Shown here: positions 1-6,628 of the stretch, one piece after another | How positions within the stretch are numbered: position 1 is the first letter of the stretch | How the letters are laid out: every line of letters starts with the position of its first letter | From: Flavobacteriaceae bacterium | GTDB taxonomy: Bacteria; Bacteroidota; Bacteroidia; Flavobacteriales; Flavobacteriaceae | Direction of reading: 5' to 3' | DNA length: 11,725 nt | Assembly: GCA_018608735.1 (NCBI GenBank) | Contig: JABAYZ010000054.1 | Location: forward strand, 394 to 12,118 | Notes under the pieces: generated by a model | What the model was told of the DNA's origin: nothing | Seen by the model: only the letters and a program-made list of their open reading frames with translations | Databases searched by the model: none | Translations under genes and position numbers: made by a program

Positions 1-113
1 AATTGCAATGGCTGTTTTATTGGATTGTTCTGATTTCATCTACTAAAAATAAGTAATTATTGTTATTAATGTATTTTATTTAAAATTAAACCGTCAGTTA
101 TAAGTCATCGATA

Positions 114-707
114 TTGGTCACTTTATACATTGGAATTCAACACTTTTTCTTTTCCGTAAATAATCTACAAAGTAAACATAAGCATAAATTATCGGAGGAA
201 TATATCGCCAAAAAAGTAACATTAGATCCCAATAAGCGCAGTAATCTGATTGGGATACAAAGTCAATTATTTGGTGAAACAGTTCGTAATGAAGCGATTT
301 TAAACGAGATGATCTTACCCAACCTGATGGTATTTGCCGAGCGAGCTTGGGTCAGTCGTCCTGATTGGATAAATCTTCCAGCAAGTCAACAAAAAGCACC
401 TATGCTTGAGCAATGGAATGTGTTTGTTAACACATTAGGGCAAAACACTATTCCCTTTCTAAACAAGCAGTTTAAAGATTTAAATATCCATCTTCCTAAA
501 CCAGGAGGTATCATTAGAAATGACACCTTATTTGTTCGCACACATTTTCCAGGCATTAAATTACGCTATTCGATTGATGGCGCCTTGCCCACCACAAACG
601 ATAAAGTTTATGATGGTCCCATTTCCGTAGCAGCTGATGCGAAAGTAATGCTTCGTGCATTTGACAACAACGATAAAGGTGGGAAAGCAATTGAAGTAAT
701 TCGCTAG
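114..707 (+). pseudogene. C-terminal fragment of a family 20 beta-N-acetylhexosaminidase (5'-truncated)
   Basis: The 197-codon open frame matches only the end of GH20 exo-beta-N-acetylglucosaminidases, which release terminal GlcNAc/GalNAc from chitin or glycans outside the cytoplasm. Residues 46-55 (IGIQSQLFGE) followed by LPNLMVFAERAW (68-79) match the last strands of the GH20 barrel. Residues 148-170, with YSIDGALPT and YDGPI, match the small C-terminal beta-sandwich domain of chitobiase-type enzymes. The upstream barrel with the catalytic Asp-Glu pair, the N-terminal domain and any signal peptide are missing, and full GH20 enzymes are several times longer. The frame has a TAA at 87-89 and only a TTG at 114 as a start. 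Family-like sequence begins only near residue 25, so the first residues are probably read-through of junk. Bases 1-113 contain stops in every frame, so this looks like a 5' deletion or old rearrangement rather than a window-edge cut. It is probably not functional. Confidence 0.8.
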
Positions 708-743
708 CTTATTTTAGTAGGATGGGGATTAATTTATTCGCAT

Positions 744-2072
744 TTAATCAACGATAGCTTGATAGATTAAATTGCGTAGTTTTTGATGGTCATCTAGATT
801 GATTGGGGCTACCTGTGTGAAGTAAACAACAACTAGGTTTTCATTTGGGTCAACCCAATAGCTAGAGTGATAGGCACCACCCCATCCGTATTCACCAAGG
901 CTTCCAAGCACTCCGCGATCTCCGGCATCTGTTGTAACAGAAAATCCTAATCCAAAGCCCACACCCCAATCCCATGGAAACTTTACATCTTTGTAATGAT
1001 CTCCACCCAAATGATTGGCGGTCATGAGTTCAACAGATTTTCTAGATAATATTCTCACATCATTATACAACCCATTGTTAAGCATCATTTGAAGAAAAAT
1101 GGCATAATCGGTAGAAGTACTTAACAAGCCTGCGCCTCCCGAAAAACTGCGGCCTGGACCATTTAAATACTGCCCTTGCGTTTGATTGTTCCCAATACAG
1201 TTTACTTCATCATCCCATTTAAATTGGGGTCTTCCATCGGCAGCAGCTCTCAAAAGTTTATCACCACATTGGCTGTAAACAACGCTAAGTCTTGAAGCCT
1301 TTGACTTTGGCAAATAGAAATGTGTATCTATCATGCCCAAGGGATCCAATATGCGCTCTTTCAGGAACACCTCTAATGATTGTCCAGAAACAACCTCTAT
1401 AACAGCACCGAGGATGTCAGTACTATAACCATAAACATACTTTTCTCCAGGATGAGCCTCCATGGGTAGTTTAGCCATTCTTTTTACTGTTTTAAGAATA
1501 GGTTCATTCCTGTGAGCAAAATACCAACCTTGCATCCCTGCTTTTTCCCATTCTTCTGAAGCCAATCCATATCCATAATCAATTCCAGCAGTGTGGGTAA
1601 GCAAGTCACGAAGTTTAATTTGCCTTTTCGCTTTTTCTACAGTAAAGCTTCCATCAGCAGATTTTACAGCAACAGTAGATTCTTCAAATTCTGGTATATA
1701 ATTCGATAAAGGATCTGAAATCAAAAGCTTGCCCTCTTCTTGGAGCATCATGATACCAACACTGACAATTGCCTTTGTTTGAGAGGCAATTCTAAAAATA
1801 TTATCCTTTTGCATGGGAATATTTTGTTCCATATCGCTCATGCCTATCGCCTGATGGTATACAATCTTTCCATTTCTAGCAACTAAAACGACAGCACCAG
1901 GCAATTTCCCCATCGCAACATAGTCAGAAAATACCCTGTCGATATTTGATAATCTCTCTGAAGAAAAACCGTTGTTCTCAGGAAGGTCTACTTTGAGCTC
2001 TTGCCCAAAAATAAAGCTAAAAAATACGGATAATAAAAAAATGACATGAAAATGCAAATACTTGAAAAACAT
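744..2072 (-). CDS. Secreted serine hydrolase, beta-lactamase class C / family VIII esterase fold
   Basis: This is a complete 442-residue protein of the beta-lactamase-related serine hydrolase family (penicillin-binding-protein fold). Residues 1-24 form a hydrophobic signal peptide ending FGQ, so it is probably exported to the periplasm. The nucleophile motif SxxK is S97-Q-T-K100. The second motif is Y214-G-Y-S within PGEKYVYGYSTDILG, the tyrosine pattern of EstB-like esterases rather than the YxN of true AmpC. The third-motif region is GWGGAYHSSYW (396-406), in place of KTG. GGAGLLSTSTDYAIF (312-326) is another family signature. The motif set fits an esterase, lactonase, transesterase or D-amino peptidase better than an antibiotic-degrading beta-lactamase, but the substrate cannot be read from sequence. 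The ATG at 2072 places the signal peptide at the N-terminus. The gene converges on the GH20 fragment with a 36-bp gap and seems monocistronic. Confidence 0.88.
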   Translation of the reverse strand: MFFKYLHFHVIFLLSVFFSFIFGQELKVDLPENNGFSSERLSNIDRVFSDYVAMGKLPGAVVLVARNGKIVYHQAIGMSDMEQNIPMQKDNIFRIASQTKAIVSVGIMMLQEEGKLLISDPLSNYIPEFEESTVAVKSADGSFTVEKAKRQIKLRDLLTHTAGIDYGYGLASEEWEKAGMQGWYFAHRNEPILKTVKRMAKLPMEAHPGEKYVYGYSTDILGAVIEVVSGQSLEVFLKERILDPLGMIDTHFYLPKSKASRLSVVYSQCGDKLLRAAADGRPQFKWDDEVNCIGNNQTQGQYLNGPGRSFSGGAGLLSTSTDYAIFLQMMLNNGLYNDVRILSRKSVELMTANHLGGDHYKDVKFPWDWGVGFGLGFSVTTDAGDRGVLGSLGEYGWGGAYHSSYWVDPNENLVVVYFTQVAPINLDDHQKLRNLIYQAIVD

Positions 2073-2170
2073 CGAAAAAAATTTTCATAAATATAGTAAA
2101 TCTATCATAAAATAATCGACTATTTGACAGATAAACCTTCCAAAATAGGATGTAAAACCGTGGGTTTAAT

Positions 2171-2337
2171 GGGCTTTTGAAAAGCAGCCTTTCACTTTAA
2201 TCATATTGTTGGAAATTTCCGGCAAATAAGTCGACTTAAAAGAGGTTCCTTCGGTTTCAACCAACCTTATTAAGTCAATTTTATAAAAAATCTATGGGCT
2301 TTTAGAACGTTCAAGCCCATGCTGAGGGAAATCAATC
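2171..2337 (-). pseudogene. Decayed duplicate of the speA N-terminal region
   Basis: This stretch aligns without a single gap to 5781-5947 in the arginine decarboxylase gene, at a constant offset of 3610 bases. By hand count the identity is about 76% over 170 positions. In the speA frame the minus strand reads like SpeA residues 13-67, with blocks such as IDFPQ, KIDLIRLVETEGT, TYLPEISNN and KVKGCFSKA; 32 of 55 residues are identical. It is broken by TAG just before the block (2339-2337), TAG in the middle (2295-2293) and TAA just after it. Similarity stops about 12 codons after where the start codon would be and before the PLP lysine region, so no enzyme could be made. It lies directly downstream of the operon containing the intact gene. 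It may be a partial tandem duplication or the last trace of a second decarboxylase gene. Confidence 0.88.
2285..2320 (-). terminator. Rho-independent terminator of the speA-speB-DHS-like operon
   Basis: Read on the minus strand, ATGGGCTT (2320-2313) and AAGCCCAT (2301-2294) form a perfect 8-bp stem with an 11-nt loop. Three bases later comes a run of six T (2290-2285). It begins 53 nt after the stop codon of the last operon gene, which fits an intrinsic terminator for this four-gene unit. It lies entirely within the decayed speA copy, in its most diverged part. Confidence 0.75.
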
Positions 2338-2373
2338 TACTTAGTGTTTTAATTCTAAAATTTTAGTTGAGTG

Positions 2374-2673
2374 CTATAAATTATCCTCCAAATCTTCATC
2401 ATCATTTATAGGATTGTCAAAATCTATAAAATCATCTTCTTCTTCAAAAATAGTGTCTTCATGTTGTTTAATGGCTTGTTGAAGTTTACTCCCTATTTTG
2501 ACCAAATAAATGGTGTCTTCTGCATTAACCTTAACCGCTTTAACTATCTCACCCGATGCAGAAGTAAATTCTATGATGTCGTCTTCGTCATCAAATCCAT
2601 AGGGATATTGACTAACCAACAAATCCAAAATGTCCTTGGTCAACTTTTTATAATCTACAATTAATCTTTTCAT
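2374..2673 (-). CDS. Small acidic conserved hypothetical protein
   Basis: This is a 99-residue soluble protein without signal peptide or membrane segment. It has a compact N-terminal part (1-70), starting MKRLIVDYKKLTKDILDLLV and containing EDTIYLVKIGSKL (52-64). A very acidic tail follows: 15 of the 28 residues from 72 to 99 are Asp or Glu. I do not recognise a characterised family. Similar short proteins are, from memory, common in Flavobacteriia and sometimes carry the label 'DNA primase', for which nothing in this sequence gives support. Its ATG lies one base after the TAA of the deoxyhypusine-synthase-like gene, so it is the last gene of the polyamine operon and probably translated by coupling. 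The position suggests a role tied to polyamines or to the preceding enzyme, but that is inference only. Confidence 0.8.
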   Translation of the reverse strand: MKRLIVDYKKLTKDILDLLVSQYPYGFDDEDDIIEFTSASGEIVKAVKVNAEDTIYLVKIGSKLQQAIKQHEDTIFEEEDDFIDFDNPINDDEDLEDNL

Positions 2674-2674
2674 A

Positions 2675-3649
2675 TTAACTATTTAAAATATACGCAAATA
2701 CCAATGGTGCTACGATTGTCGCATCGCTTTCAATGATAAATTTGGGTGTATTTATATCCAGCTTTCCCCATGTTATTTTTTCGTTGGGAACAGCACCAGA
2801 GTAGGAACCATAACTTGTTGTGGAGTCACTAATTTGGCAAAAATAACTCCAGAAAGGGGTGCTTTCTTGTTCCATGTCTTGATATAGCATGGGGACAACA
2901 CATATTGGGAAATCGCCAGCAATGCCTCCTCCAATCTGAAAAAATCCAATTCCATTAGCAGAATTACGATTATACCAATCTGCCAAAAAAGTCATGTATT
3001 CAATTCCCGATTTCATGGTACTTGCTTTGAGTTCGCCTTTTAGCACATAGGAGGCAAAGATGTTACCCATGGTGCTGTCTTCCCAACCTGGAACTACCAT
3101 TGGAAGGTTTTTTTGAGCTGCAGCAAACACCCATGAATCCTTGGGGTCAATTTCGTAAGCATCCTCTAGGACACCAGACAATAACAATTTATACATAAAC
3201 TCATGCGGAAAAAATCGTTCATTATTATCTTCAGCATCTTTCCAAATTTTAAAAATGTGATGCTGTAACTTCCTAAACGCTTCTTCTTCGGGTATGCAAG
3301 TGTCCGTTACGCGATTTAATCCTTTTTCAAGTAAATTCCATTCGTCTTGAGGGGTTAAGTCTCTATAATTTGGGATGCGCTTATAATGAGAATTCGCTAC
3401 CAAGTTCATGATATCTTCCTCTAGGTTAGCTCCCGTACATGAAACAATATGAACTTTATCCTGTCGAATCATTTCAGAAAATATTTTTCCAATTTCAGCT
3501 GTACTCATGGCTCCAGCCAGTGAAACTAACATTTTAGCCTTATTCTCCAACTGCTCTTTATAGGCCTTGGCGGCATCTGCTAGGGCTGCAGCGTTAAAAT
3601 GCAAAAAATAGGTGTCTATAAACTGTGTTATGTTTCCTTTATCAATCAT
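2675..3649 (-). CDS. Deoxyhypusine synthase-like protein (putative homospermidine-forming aminobutyltransferase)
   Basis: With the start chosen here the protein has 324 residues and covers the whole deoxyhypusine synthase fold (PF01916). Visible signatures are SLAGAMSTAEIGK (43-55) and CTGANLEED (71-79) in the NAD-binding region, GGGIAGDF (240-247), and SGAVPNEKITWGK ending at Lys296. Lys296 matches the lysine that forms the enzyme-butylamine intermediate in eukaryotic DHS. The eukaryotic GGGVxKHH segment with the active-site His is replaced by GGGIAGDF. Bacteria lack eIF5A, so protein deoxyhypusine formation is unlikely. Plant homospermidine synthase arose from DHS, so NAD-dependent aminobutyl transfer onto putrescine is a reasonable guess. 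The open frame extends back to a TTG at 3661, with another ATG at 3655. The ATG at 3649 gives an ATGATTGA overlap with speB, mirroring the speA/speB junction, and is preferred. Confidence 0.85.
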   Translation of the reverse strand: MIDKGNITQFIDTYFLHFNAAALADAAKAYKEQLENKAKMLVSLAGAMSTAEIGKIFSEMIRQDKVHIVSCTGANLEEDIMNLVANSHYKRIPNYRDLTPQDEWNLLEKGLNRVTDTCIPEEEAFRKLQHHIFKIWKDAEDNNERFFPHEFMYKLLLSGVLEDAYEIDPKDSWVFAAAQKNLPMVVPGWEDSTMGNIFASYVLKGELKASTMKSGIEYMTFLADWYNRNSANGIGFFQIGGGIAGDFPICVVPMLYQDMEQESTPFWSYFCQISDSTTSYGSYSGAVPNEKITWGKLDINTPKFIIESDATIVAPLVFAYILNS

Positions 3650-4595
3650 TTTCATTTCCAAAATCGTTTTGTCCTTTTAGTTTATCTATTTTTTTAATTT
3701 TCTCTGTAGATTCAATGATTTCTAAAAAGTCATCATAATCGTGCTGGCAAAACTTGTAGGACAACATTTTATAATAGAGTTTAGCAATCATAAAATCAGG
3801 TGCTTTGTTTGTTGGATTAGGACAAAGTTCAACTATGTCAAAGCCAACAACGTTTTTCTCCATAAACACTTTTTTTAGAAACTCTATGGTTTCATACCAG
3901 AGTAAACCCCCTGGTTCAGGAGTGCCAGTAGAAGGCATTATAGAAGGATCAAAAACATCAACATCAAATGTAATAAAGACATGATCTGTCATCATATCTA
4001 TAGCACGATCTACCCAAGAGTCATCATAAATCATTTGCTCAGCAAAAAACACTTGATCTGTGTTCATTGTCTCTTTTTCGCTACTGTCCATAGAGCGAAT
4101 TCCAACCTGAATTAAATTGGTGGTTTTGCTAGCCTCATAAACAGCACATGCGTGGTTGTAGGGAGTCCCGTTATATTCATCCCTCAAATCGGCATGAGCA
4201 TCCAAGTGGAGTACTGTCAAGTTTTTAAATGATTCCTCAAAGGCACGAATTGTTCCAATGGAGACCGAGTGTTCACCGCCAAAAACAGTAACAAACTTGT
4301 TTTGTTGGATGTACTTTTTCACTGTTTTGTGCACTTGTTCAACCACGAGGTCTGGGGAGGAGTTCTCGCTAATTGGTTCTGCTAGGTATATCCCTCTTTT
4401 ATATACTTCGCTATTTGTTTCAATGTCATAGAGCTCCATATTTTCGGAAGCCGCTAAAAAAGCATCAAAGCCTTTGTCTGCACCTTTCTGCCATGTGCTT
4501 GTGCCATCATAGGGGACCGAAATAAGTACTGTTTCAGCACGGTCTAATTTTGCGTATTTATCAGGAATCCCTGCATAGTTTTTAGCATTAATCAT
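3642..4595 (-). CDS. speB: Agmatinase-family ureohydrolase (SpeB)
   Basis: This complete 317-residue enzyme belongs to the arginase/agmatinase/formiminoglutamase family, which uses two Mn ions to hydrolyse a guanidino group to urea. All metal ligands are present: H109 in GGEHS, D132, H134 and D136 in DAHAD, and D211 and D213 in FDVDVFDP. H148 in NHACA and E256 in GFDIVE are also in place. The protein is cytosolic, with no signal peptide. Its ATG overlaps the speA stop by 8 nt (ATGATTAA) and its TGA overlaps the next gene. The preceding gene makes agmatine, so agmatine to putrescine plus urea is the most likely reaction. Arginase activity cannot be excluded from motifs alone, but the neighbours favour agmatinase. 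Confidence 0.9.
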   Translation of the reverse strand: MINAKNYAGIPDKYAKLDRAETVLISVPYDGTSTWQKGADKGFDAFLAASENMELYDIETNSEVYKRGIYLAEPISENSSPDLVVEQVHKTVKKYIQQNKFVTVFGGEHSVSIGTIRAFEESFKNLTVLHLDAHADLRDEYNGTPYNHACAVYEASKTTNLIQVGIRSMDSSEKETMNTDQVFFAEQMIYDDSWVDRAIDMMTDHVFITFDVDVFDPSIMPSTGTPEPGGLLWYETIEFLKKVFMEKNVVGFDIVELCPNPTNKAPDFMIAKLYYKMLSYKFCQHDYDDFLEIIESTEKIKKIDKLKGQNDFGNEND

Positions 4596-5982
4596 ATCCT
4601 AGAATTTTAAAAAAATCGTCTTTAGTTTGTTGATTTCGGAACAAACGACTACTAATTACCCCCTTTTCGTCTTTGTCAATCAAAATATGTTTTGGGTTTG
4701 GAATTAAACAATGTTGCAAACCACCAAAACCACCAATATTTTCCTGATAAGCTCCTGTATTAAAGAATCCAATGTAAAGCGGCTTCTTTGTGTCGAACTT
4801 TGGAAGGTAAATGGCATTAATATGTTGTTCGCTATTGTAATAATCATCGCTATCGCACGTAAGTCCCCCAAGAAGTACACGCTCGTAGGAATCTTCCCAT
4901 CTATTAATGGGCAACATAATGAAGCGTTTGTTTATGGCCCAAGCGTCTGGTAGTGTGGTAATAAAGGAGGAGTTAATCATGTTCCATTTTTCTCGATCGT
5001 TTTGTTGCTTTTGGTATAAAACTTCAAAAATAGATCCCCCACTTTCGCCAACAGTGAAACTTCCAAATTCAGTGAAAATATCTGGAACTGGTACATTTTC
5101 TTCTTCACAAGTGAGTTGAATTTGATTGATGATTTCATCAATTATATAGGTGTAATCAAAATCAAAATTAAGGGAGTTTTTAATTGGAAAACCCCCGCCT
5201 ATATTTAAACTATCAAGTGTTGGACATACTTTTTTTAAGGTTGTATAAACACGAAGGCATTTCAATAACTCATTCCAGTAGTAGGCATTGTCGCGGATAC
5301 CCGTATTAATAAAAAAGTGAAGCATTTTTAGGTCTACCTTTGGATTGTTCTGAATGTGCTCCTTAAAAAATGGAACTATATTCTTGTAGCCAATTCCCAA
5401 CCTTGAGGTATAAAACTCAAACTTGGGCTCTTCCTCAGAGGCAATTCGAATTCCAATTTTAAACGAATTATCTACTGCGGCTGATAGGAGGTCCAGTTCT
5501 TCGTAATTGTCTACAATTGGAATGCAGTTGGAGTGACCATTGTTTATTAATCTTCCAATATTAGCAACGTACTGATCTCGTTTAAAACCATTACAAAGCA
5601 CAAAGGTGTCATTCGTAATTTTTCCTGATTTTTTTAATTCTTCAACAATGTCAATATCAATGGCCGATGAGGTTTCAATATGTATGTTGTTTTTCAAGGC
5701 TTCATCAAGTACAAACTTAAAATGAGAACTTTTTGTGCAATAGCAATAGTGATACTCACCGGGATAGTTATGTTTAGCCATGGCTTCTGAAAACCAGCCC
5801 TTCACCTTAGTAATGTTGTTGGAAATTTGTGGCAAATAGGTGAACTTTAAAGGAGTTCCATAGGTTTCAATTAACTTTATTAAGTCAATATTGTGAAATG
5901 TCAAATGGCCTCCAGAAAGCTCAAACTCTTGCTGAGGGAAATCAAACGATTGTTCGATTAAATCAATATATCGTGTATTCAT
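4588..5982 (-). CDS. speA: PLP-dependent arginine decarboxylase, short Bacteroidota type
   Basis: This 464-residue fold-III PLP decarboxylase converts arginine to agmatine in the cytosol, the first step of putrescine synthesis. The PLP lysine is K84 in YCYCTKSSHFKF. H222 in MLHFFINTG, the glycine-rich NIGGGFP (260-266) and E305 in TEFGSFTVGESGG form the phosphate and ring pocket. The substrate-site segment from the partner subunit is LTCDSDDYY (374-382, with C376 and D379). Y412 in GAYQENIGGFGG completes the C-terminal beta domain. It is much shorter than E. coli SpeA (about 660 residues), matching the compact type seen in Bacteroidota. The ATG at 5982 is the first gene of the operon. A decayed copy of its N-terminal coding part lies at 2171-2337. 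Arginine rather than diaminopimelate or ornithine as substrate is supported mainly by family resemblance and the adjacent agmatinase. Confidence 0.88.
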   Translation of the reverse strand: MNTRYIDLIEQSFDFPQQEFELSGGHLTFHNIDLIKLIETYGTPLKFTYLPQISNNITKVKGWFSEAMAKHNYPGEYHYCYCTKSSHFKFVLDEALKNNIHIETSSAIDIDIVEELKKSGKITNDTFVLCNGFKRDQYVANIGRLINNGHSNCIPIVDNYEELDLLSAAVDNSFKIGIRIASEEEPKFEFYTSRLGIGYKNIVPFFKEHIQNNPKVDLKMLHFFINTGIRDNAYYWNELLKCLRVYTTLKKVCPTLDSLNIGGGFPIKNSLNFDFDYTYIIDEIINQIQLTCEEENVPVPDIFTEFGSFTVGESGGSIFEVLYQKQQNDREKWNMINSSFITTLPDAWAINKRFIMLPINRWEDSYERVLLGGLTCDSDDYYNSEQHINAIYLPKFDTKKPLYIGFFNTGAYQENIGGFGGLQHCLIPNPKHILIDKDEKGVISSRLFRNQQTKDDFFKILGYD

Positions 5983-6463
5983 TTTTCATATTATATACAT
6001 AAACTCTGTTTTAAAAATAGCTATAGTAAAATATGAAAACCTAGACCCTACAATGATAATTGGGCTCAAGAGAATAAAGGACTTTTAAAGGAAAAAGTCT
6101 ACGGATAAAAACAGAAGCTAGCTTTAAATTTCGGGAGCCTAAACGATAGACTAGAGTTGAGTTTGACTTCTTAACCCTCAACACACCGAACGTGTAAACG
6201 CGTTTCAAGTTGGTTCAGCTAATATTGTACTAATATATATTTTTTTGGTTAAAGTTGCTAATTCCATTCAAAAAGTCTTTGCTGTTTCAAGTTTAGGATA
6301 GCGTGGAGGAGGTAAGGTTAGGAAACCCGTCCATTTTTATCCGATTTTTCCCGCTCCATCACCCGAGAGAATTATTCGCAATTTTCGAGCAGTCCATCAA
6401 AAATTATCTTTAAACCTTTCGTTTTATTCTTCAGCTTTGTTCTACTGGATTGAATGGCATAAA

Positions 6464-6491
6464 TTAAGTGCACAATCAATTAAAGGTGCAC
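6464..6491. repeat. Imperfect direct repeats each ending in the palindrome GTGCAC
   Basis: ATTAAGTGCAC and ATTAAAGGTGCAC are separated by only a few bases. Their GTGCAC cores begin at 6469 and 6486, so they are 17 nt apart, and each core is itself a palindrome. The pair lies about 140 bp before the aconitase start. It could be a regulator site, but no known regulator is matched. Confidence 0.45.
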
Positions 6492-6590
6492 CGAAATAAA
6501 TAAAATGAATTAATCAAACCTTTAAGTAATAATTTGTACTATTTCTTGAAAGATCAATTTATTCTATACTACGAGGGAATTCTAAACACT

Positions 6591-6606
6591 TAATTTTGTA
6601 ATTTTG
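6591..6606 (+). promoter_or_regulatory. Tandem Bacteroidota -7 boxes upstream of aconitase
   Basis: Two directly abutting copies of TAATTTTG each fit the Bacteroidota -7 consensus TAnnTTTG, 23-38 bases before the aconitase ATG. No TTG at the usual -33 spacing (about 17-23 bases upstream) is present for either copy, so this is a probable rather than proven promoter. The two boxes could give two start sites 8 nt apart. Confidence 0.5.
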
Positions 6607-6628
6607 ACCGAATTAAATTATTAGGATT

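Larger units (their letters stand above)
2073..2373. other. Intergenic spacer holding a speA remnant and the operon terminator
   Basis: This 301-bp spacer lies between the serine hydrolase and the small acidic protein gene, both on the minus strand. Bases 2171-2337 are a decayed copy of the start of speA, and 2285-2320 form a hairpin with a T-run; both are listed separately. Bases 2073-2165 must hold the promoter of the serine hydrolase. A TATATTTA, one mismatch from the Bacteroidota -7 box, lies about 20 nt before its ATG on the minus strand, but no convincing -33 TTG was found. No further gene is visible. Confidence 0.75.
5983..6628. other. Divergent intergenic region between speA and aconitase
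   Basis: This 646-bp spacer must contain the promoters of the leftward polyamine operon and of the rightward aconitase gene. It also holds a weak stem GTTGAG/CTCAAC (6156-6161 with 6177-6182). Bases 6301-6400 form a GC-richer patch (about 47% by hand count) in otherwise AT-rich DNA. A pair of GTGCAC-containing direct repeats lies at 6464-6491, and tandem -7-like boxes at 6591-6606. I found no convincing gene. A 65-codon open frame at 6302-6499 has no start codon and no recognisable motif. For speA, no box better than two mismatches from the Bacteroidota consensus was found at a proper spacing. Confidence 0.7.

Noticed and set aside
3..56. Short open frame at the left edge ending in TAA, possibly the end of an upstream gene
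   Set aside because: Only 17 codons are visible, and a second frame is open over almost the same stretch; this cannot be told from chance.
727..749. GATTAA/TTAATC inverted repeat between the GH20 fragment and the serine hydrolase as a terminator
   Set aside because: The stem is only 6 bp and A/T-rich, overlaps the serine hydrolase stop codon and lacks a T-run.
744..2072. Serine hydrolase as an antibiotic-resistance beta-lactamase
   Set aside because: The YxN and KTG motifs of class C enzymes are replaced by YGYS and WGG, the pattern of EstB-like esterases.
2461..2664. 67-codon open frame on the plus strand opposite the small acidic protein gene
   Set aside because: It is a shadow of the Asp/Glu-rich minus-strand gene, with no motif and no start context.
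4711..5119. Two open frames on the plus strand within speA
   Set aside because: They lie antisense inside a clear, conserved enzyme gene and resemble no protein family.
6302..6499. 65-codon open frame in the speA-aconitase spacer as a possible gene
   Set aside because: It has no ATG, GTG or TTG start and no recognisable motif, so it is kept only as a compositional oddity.
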